The notes under the pieces are model-generated. The model saw only the letters and a program-made list of their open reading frames with translations, was not told the origin of the DNA and searched no databases. Source: BPIH01 sp042408535 (GTDB taxonomy: Bacteria; Chloroflexota; Limnocylindria; Limnocylindrales; CSP1-4). From it: a stretch of DNA of 19,080 nt. This document shows positions 15,087 to 19,080 of this stretch, one piece after another (position 1 is the stretch's first letter; each line of letters opens with the position of its first letter). The stretch lies in the NCBI GenBank assembly GCA_042408535.1, contig JBHORA010000173.1, forward strand, positions 1-19,080, given 5' to 3'. Position numbers and translations under genes: made by a program.

Positions 15087-15096
15087 GTTCTATGAT
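15067..15096 (+). promoter_or_regulatory. Strong sigma70-type promoter of hsp20-hspR-lon
   Basis: TTGACA (15067-15072), an 18-nt spacer and TATGAT (15091-15096). The expected transcription start is near 15103. The overlapping palindrome would let a bound repressor block RNA polymerase. Confidence 0.75.
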
Positions 15097-15352
15097 GCGC
15101 CCGTGATCGGTTTCGTCGATCGGTCGCGCTCTGCCTGGACCGCTGGCTCCCGGCGGTTCGAACCAGGGCGATGACCGATGGTCGAGCGCCATGTTCGGGC
15201 CGACGATCCCGTTGACGACCGCGTACGGCGACCGAGCCGGGGCCGACGGGCTCGGCAAGGACCGACCGAGACGCTCGATTCGAACCGACCACCCTGACCC
15301 ACGACGAACCGGGCGGCCCGAAGGCCGACAGACGATGAGGAGGTACGAAGCG

Positions 15353-15859
15353 ATGTCACTCATCCGGCGCAGCTCGCCGTGGGGCGAGCTCATGTCGCTC
15401 CGCCAGGCGATGGACCGCCTCTTCGAGGAGAGCTTCGTCCGGCCACGGGGCTGGGTTTCGGCCGTCTTCGAGTCGAACCCCCTCCCCCTCGACGTCCGGA
15501 CGACGCCCGAGGCCCTCGTCGTCGAGGCGCAGCTCCCGGGCGTTCGACCGGAGGACGTCGAGATCACCGTCGAGGCCGGCACCCTGACCATCAGCGGGGA
15601 GTTCAAGAGCGAGGCGACGGAGGACGAGGGCGACTACCTCATCCAGGAGATTCGCCGGGGCGTCTTCAGCCGCTCGATCAGCCTCCCCGAGGGTCTCGAG
15701 CCGGATCAGGCGACGGCGACCTTCGAAAACGGCATCCTCACCCTCCGGATCCCGAAGGCGGAGCAAGTGAAGCCGCGCCAGATCAGGATCACCGCGGTGG
15801 GTCAGAAGGGCGATGGCGGAGCCAGCTCGTCGGGCCCAGCGACGGCGGGCCGGAGCTGA
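15353..15859 (+). CDS. Hsp20/alpha-crystallin family small heat-shock protein
   Basis: ATP-independent chaperone that holds unfolding proteins and forms oligomers. From ATG 15353 the product has 168 residues: an N-terminal arm (MSLIRRSSPWGELMSLRQAM), an alpha-crystallin domain from about residue 45 to 140 starting at LPLDVRTTPEALVVEAQLPG and including FENGILTLRIPK, and a short C-terminal extension with the I-x-I motif in RQIRITAVG. The start is chosen for GAGGAGG about 9 nt upstream. ATG 15335 in the same frame overlaps that ribosome-binding site, and the frame is open back to 15191 without a further ribosome-binding site. First gene of the heat-shock operon; the hspR gene follows after 4 nt. 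Confidence 0.93.
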   Translation: MSLIRRSSPWGELMSLRQAMDRLFEESFVRPRGWVSAVFESNPLPLDVRTTPEALVVEAQLPGVRPEDVEITVEAGTLTISGEFKSEATEDEGDYLIQEIRRGVFSRSISLPEGLEPDQATATFENGILTLRIPKAEQVKPRQIRITAVGQKGDGGASSSGPATAGRS

Positions 15860-15863
15860 GGGG

Positions 15864-16238
15864 ATGGCGTTCCGCCGGCTGGACCGAGACCCCTCGCGCC
15901 CGGTCTACGTCATCAGCGTCGCGGCGAGCATCGTCCGCGTCCATCCGCGGACGCTTCGGATCTACGAAGACGAGGGGCTCCTCTGCCCGGCCCGAACGCC
16001 GACGAACATCCGGCTCTACAGCGAGAACGACATCCGCCGGATCCTTTGGATCCGACACCTGACCCAGGAGCGGGGCGTCAATTTGGCAGGCGTCCGCCTC
16101 CTCTTCGAGCTCGAAGAGCGACTCGGGATGCGGATCCTCGAGGCCCTCTTCGACGAGGACCGCCGAGACGGCGAGGGTGGCACCGGACCGACCCCGGCCC
16201 AGCCGGCCGGAGGGCGGGCGAGGCGATCCGACTATTGA
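15864..16238 (+). CDS. hspR: HspR-like MerR-family heat-shock repressor
   Basis: DNA-binding repressor of chaperone and protease genes. From ATG 15864 (GGAG 8 nt upstream) the product has 124 residues. A winged-helix HTH begins at VYVISVAASIVRVHPRTLR (about 14-32), continues with IYEDEGLLCPARTPTNIRLYSENDI (wing) and ends in the dimerisation helix LTQERGVNLAGVRLLFELEERL. The form VHPRTLRIYEDEGLL…R.Y matches HspR/GlnR-type MerR proteins without an effector domain. The gene sits between hsp20 and lon, 4 nt after hsp20, and the operon promoter carries a HAIR-like site, so autoregulation is likely. The last 25 residues are low-complexity Gly/Pro/Arg. Confidence 0.9.
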   Translation: MAFRRLDRDPSRPVYVISVAASIVRVHPRTLRIYEDEGLLCPARTPTNIRLYSENDIRRILWIRHLTQERGVNLAGVRLLFELEERLGMRILEALFDEDRRDGEGGTGPTPAQPAGGRARRSDY

Positions 16239-16341
16239 AGCCGACGGCCGGACCGCGGAGCGGACGACCCGCCGCCGACCGGCGACCGAACCGAACCGAA
16301 CCCATGACGAAGAAATCACCGCGCAACAGGAGCACAACCAG

Positions 16342-18828
16342 ATGACCAAGCGACCGTCGAACCCGGAGAACGCGTCCGCGCTCCGCGAGCTCCCGCTCGT
16401 GGCGCTCCGGGAGACGGTCATCTTCCCGGAGATGATCGTCCCCCTGCAGGTCGGGCGCGAGAAGAGCGTCAACGCCCTGAACGCAGCCGTCGCCGCCGGC
16501 GGCCTCATCGCCCTCGTGACCCAGCGGCAGGCCGAGCAGGAGGACATCACCGACCCATCCGAGCTCTACGGGGTGGGGACCCTCGCCAAGATCGCTCAGG
16601 TCGTCCAGCTCCAGGACGGAACCGTCCGGGCCATCGTTCAGGGCCAGAGCCGCCTCCGCCTCCACGGCTTCGTCCAGAACCAGCCCTACATCCTCGCCCG
16701 GGTCGAGATCATCGAGGAGCCCGAGGCGACCGGGCTCGAGATCCAGGCCCTCATGCGGACCGTTCAGGCTCAGATCGAGCAGTACGTCCAGAACGGCGCC
16801 CCGGTGCCGCCCGAAGCGGCGGTGGCGGCCCGGAACATCACCGAGCCCGGCCTCCTGGCCGACATGGTTGCCTACAGCCCGGACATGACGACCGAGCAAC
16901 GCCAGGAGCTCCTCGAGACGATCGACATCGTCGCCCGCCTCAAGCTCGTCTCGACCTTCCTCGCCCGCCAGATCGAGATCCTCGAGCTCAAGGGGAAGAT
17001 CCAGAGCGAGGTCAAGTCCGAGATGGACAAGACCCAGCGCGAGTACATCCTCCGCGAGCAGCTCAAGGCGATCCAGCGGGAGCTCGGCGAGGAGGACCCC
17101 CAGCAGGCAGAGATCAACGAGCTCCGGGAGAAGGTCGAGCAGTCCGGCATGCCCGAGGAGGTCCGGACGAAGGCCCTCAAGGAGATCGATCGGATGAGCC
17201 GGATCCCATCGGCCTCGCCCGAGGTCGGCGTCATCCGGACCTACGTCGACTGGCTCGTCAGCCTGCCGTGGAACGTCTCGACCGAGGATCAGCTCGACAT
17301 CAAGCGGGCCGCCGAGATCCTCGACGAGGACCACTACGGCCTCGAGAAGGTGAAGGAGCGGATCCTCGAATACCTCGCCGTCCGCTCCCTGGCCGAGAAG
17401 ATCCGGAGCCCGATCCTCGCCCTCATCGGCCCGCCCGGGGTGGGCAAGACGTCCCTTGGCAAGAGCGTCGCCCGGGCGATGGGTCGCAAGTTCGTCCGGA
17501 TGAGCCTCGGCGGGATCCACGACGAGGCCGAGATCCGGGGCCACCGGCGGACGTACATCGGCGCCCTGCCGGGCCGGATCATCCAGAACATCAAGGCCGC
17601 CGGGACGAACAACCCGGTCTTCATGCTCGACGAGATCGACAAGATCGGCATGGACTTCCGGGGCGACCCGAGCTCGGCCCTCCTCGAGGTCCTCGACCCC
17701 GCGCAGAACAACACCTTCCAGGACAACTACCTCGAGGTGCCCTTCGACCTCTCGAAGGTCCTCTTCATCGCCACCGGGAACCTCATCGATCCCATCCCGG
17801 CCCCCCTGCGGGATCGGATGGAGATCATCCAGCTGCCCGGCTACACGCAGCAGGAGAAGCTGGAGATCGCCCGCCGCTTCCTCGTCCCGAAGCAGCGTGA
17901 GGCCCACGGTCTCTCGGAGCGGCACGTCGAGATCACGGACGAGGCGCTCACCGAGCTCGTCCAGGCCTACACCAAGGAGGCCGGCGTTCGGAACCTGGAG
18001 CGCGAGATCGCGAACGTCATGCGGAAGGTCGCCCGCTCCGTGGCCGAGGGGCGGCGCCGGAAGACCGTCGTCGACCGGCGCAAGCTCGTCGAGTTCCTCG
18101 GCCCGCCGCGCTTCGAGTACGGAGAGCTCGAGGCTGAGGACCAGATCGGGGCGGCGACCGGCCTCGTCGTCACCGAGGCCGGCGGCGATGTCGTCTCGGT
18201 CGAGGTGACGAAGATGGAGGGCAAGGAGGACTTCATCCTCACCGGCCAGCTCGGCGAGGTCATGCGCGAGTCAGCCCGGGCCGGCCTGTCCTGGATCCGG
18301 GCCCACGCCGCCGAGCTCGGCATCCCGCGGGAAGTCTTCGAGAAGCACACCCTCCACATCCACGTTCCGGCCGGAGCGATCCCGAAGGACGGCCCCTCGG
18401 CCGGAATCACGATGGCGACGGCCATCGTCAGCGCCCTGACCGGGATCCCGGTTCGGAAGGACGTGGCGATGACCGGCGAGATCACGCTTCGGGGCCGAGT
18501 CCTCCCGATCGGTGGCCTCAAGAGCAAGATCCTTGCCGCCCACCTCTCGGGGGCGAAGGTCGTCATCATCCCGCGCAAGAACGAGAAGGACCTCCGGGAC
18601 ATCCCGGCCGAGGTCCGCAAGGAGATGAAGATCGTCCTCGTCGACACGATGGACCAGGTCCTCGACACGGCCCTCCGGCGACGGCCGAAGCCGCTCGCGG
18701 CGACGGCCGCCCCGTCCGGAGAGGGCGAGGGCGGGCTCCGACCCGCAGCCGCCGCGACGGGCCGGGTCCGGACTCCGCGCTACCCGGCCGACCAGCCATC
18801 GGTCGTCGTCTCGCCGCGGCGACGCTGA
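16342..18828 (+). CDS. lon: ATP-dependent Lon protease
   Basis: Hexameric cytoplasmic AAA+ serine protease that degrades misfolded and regulatory proteins. The 828-residue product has the LON substrate-binding domain (about 15-205, starting LRELPLVALRETVIFPEMIV), a coiled-coil linker, an AAA+ module with Walker A GPPGVGKT (363-370) and Walker B LDEIDK (429-434), and the C-terminal protease domain with catalytic S686 in KDGPSAG and K729 in GGLKSKILAAH. The Ser-Lys spacing of 43 equals that of E. coli Lon (S679/K722). Start ATG 16342 has AGGAG 9 nt upstream; the open frame before it overlaps hspR and is not conserved in character. The last 50 residues or so are an Ala/Pro/Arg-rich tail. Probably cotranscribed with hsp20 and hspR, from which it is separated by 103 nt. 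Confidence 0.96.
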   Translation: MTKRPSNPENASALRELPLVALRETVIFPEMIVPLQVGREKSVNALNAAVAAGGLIALVTQRQAEQEDITDPSELYGVGTLAKIAQVVQLQDGTVRAIVQGQSRLRLHGFVQNQPYILARVEIIEEPEATGLEIQALMRTVQAQIEQYVQNGAPVPPEAAVAARNITEPGLLADMVAYSPDMTTEQRQELLETIDIVARLKLVSTFLARQIEILELKGKIQSEVKSEMDKTQREYILREQLKAIQRELGEEDPQQAEINELREKVEQSGMPEEVRTKALKEIDRMSRIPSASPEVGVIRTYVDWLVSLPWNVSTEDQLDIKRAAEILDEDHYGLEKVKERILEYLAVRSLAEKIRSPILALIGPPGVGKTSLGKSVARAMGRKFVRMSLGGIHDEAEIRGHRRTYIGALPGRIIQNIKAAGTNNPVFMLDEIDKIGMDFRGDPSSALLEVLDPAQNNTFQDNYLEVPFDLSKVLFIATGNLIDPIPAPLRDRMEIIQLPGYTQQEKLEIARRFLVPKQREAHGLSERHVEITDEALTELVQAYTKEAGVRNLEREIANVMRKVARSVAEGRRRKTVVDRRKLVEFLGPPRFEYGELEAEDQIGAATGLVVTEAGGDVVSVEVTKMEGKEDFILTGQLGEVMRESARAGLSWIRAHAAELGIPREVFEKHTLHIHVPAGAIPKDGPSAGITMATAIVSALTGIPVRKDVAMTGEITLRGRVLPIGGLKSKILAAHLSGAKVVIIPRKNEKDLRDIPAEVRKEMKIVLVDTMDQVLDTALRRRPKPLAATAAPSGEGEGGLRPAAAATGRVRTPRYPADQPSVVVSPRRR

Positions 18829-18859
18829 CCGGCCGGGGAAGGGGTACGGAGGACCGACG

Positions 18860-18928
18860 ATGACCCAGGTGGCGGGCGGTCGCCCGGCGGCGGGATCGCC
18901 GACGGGACGGACCGCCCGGAGGACCTGA
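18860..18928 (+). CDS. Possible 22-residue leader ORF before the dnaJ-like gene
   Basis: ATG 18860 to TGA 18926-18928 encodes MTQVAGGRPAAGSPTGRTAR plus RT. A GGAGGA ribosome-binding site lies 6 nt upstream, as good as any in the window. Its stop is 3 nt before the dnaJ-like ATG, and it is in the same frame. It could couple translation or be chance; no homology is apparent. Confidence 0.3.
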   Translation: MTQVAGGRPAAGSPTGRTARRT

Positions 18929-18931
18929 GCG

Positions 18932-19080
18932 ATGGAATACAAGGACTACTACGCGATCATGGGCGTCCCCCGAACGGCGACCCAGGCCGAAATCAAGAAA
19001 GCCTTCCGGCGGCTCGCCCGCCAGTACCACCCGGACAAGAACCCGGGCGACAAGGCGGCCGAGCAGCGCTTCAAGGACAT
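18932..19080 (+). CDS. DnaJ/CbpA-type co-chaperone, 5' part only
   Basis: Runs off the window end; 49 codons are visible. They encode a J-domain: MEYKDYYAIMGVPRTATQAE followed by IKKAFRRLARQYHPDKNPGDK with the invariant HPD tripeptide that stimulates DnaK ATPase. ATG 18932 has GGAGG 9 nt upstream. The MEYKDYY start is typical of CbpA-like or DnaJ proteins; the C-terminal domains needed to decide are missing. It follows lon by 103 nt and probably belongs to the same heat-shock operon. Confidence 0.93.
   Translation, partial: MEYKDYYAIMGVPRTATQAEIKKAFRRLARQYHPDKNPGDKAAEQRFKD

Larger units (their letters stand above)
14924..15352. other. Intergenic region: end of potassium operon, heat-shock promoter and long hsp20 leader
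   Basis: The first 140 nt follow the RCK gene and hold the 24-bp duplication but no clear terminator; GCTGG/CCAGC near 15013-15028 is weak and lacks a T-run. The heat-shock promoter and operator lie at 15066-15096. The remaining 250 nt or so would be the hsp20 leader. I see no ROSE or fourU thermometer motif in it. Confidence 0.5.

Noticed and set aside
15155..15286. GGTTCGAACC (15155-15164) and GATTCGAACC (15277-15286), resembling tRNA T-arms
   Set aside because: The flanking bases do not form a 5-bp T-stem, and no acceptor, D or anticodon stems can be built on either strand.
16078..17925. 615-codon minus-strand frame opposite lon, and similar long frames opposite liv and kimA genes
   Set aside because: Mirror frames caused by strong third-position GC bias. 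Their products are Asp/Glu/Gly- or Arg/Pro-rich without family motifs, while the opposite strand encodes well-known proteins.

Overview
This is a high-GC bacterial chromosome segment with G/C-rich third codon positions throughout. The gene content suggests a soil or freshwater monoderm such as a deep-branching Chloroflexota (Limnocylindria/Ellin6529-like). That is inferred from gene types and codon style only; an actinobacterial source cannot be excluded. No phage, insertion sequence or CRISPR array is visible.

Gene orientation splits at about 8.35 kb: every gene to the left is on the minus strand and every gene to the right is on the plus strand.

Left arm, read right to left. First comes a four-gene cluster: a small zinc-ribbon protein, a PD-(D/E)XK-like protein, hypoxanthine phosphoribosyltransferase (hpt, with a 4-nt overlap) and a four-helix membrane protein. 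A complete branched-chain amino acid ABC transporter operon follows, livK-livH-livM-livG-livF. It has a good sigma70-type promoter, a leader of about 340 nt, and a 13-bp hairpin between the binding-protein gene and the permease genes.

Centre (8.3-10.1 kb). A csoR copper-sensor gene diverges from the zinc-ribbon gene. The 386-nt gap that follows contains two perfect TTGTCCACA DnaA boxes and one 8/9-match TTATCCACG box within 84 bp, next to rsmG (gidB). Together with the strand switch this makes the gap a candidate replication origin or a DnaA-controlled promoter. rsmG itself carries a one-base frameshift, which fuses its 5' part in frame to the next gene, a YfcE-like phosphoesterase.

Right arm. 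A potassium locus (KimA-family transporter, UspA-like protein, two RCK/TrkA-type proteins) is followed by a heat-shock operon of hsp20, hspR, lon and a dnaJ-like gene cut by the window end. The heat-shock operon starts at a strong promoter overlapped by a 21-bp palindrome that resembles the HspR operator HAIR. The operon therefore appears to encode its own repressor.

The most notable points are the DnaA-box cluster at the strand switch, the HAIR-like operator, the KimA-USP-RCK-RCK arrangement, the hpt-coupled nuclease-like protein, and recurring TAnnnT motifs 8-9 nt upstream of starts that lack Shine-Dalgarno sequences (possible leaderless mRNAs).
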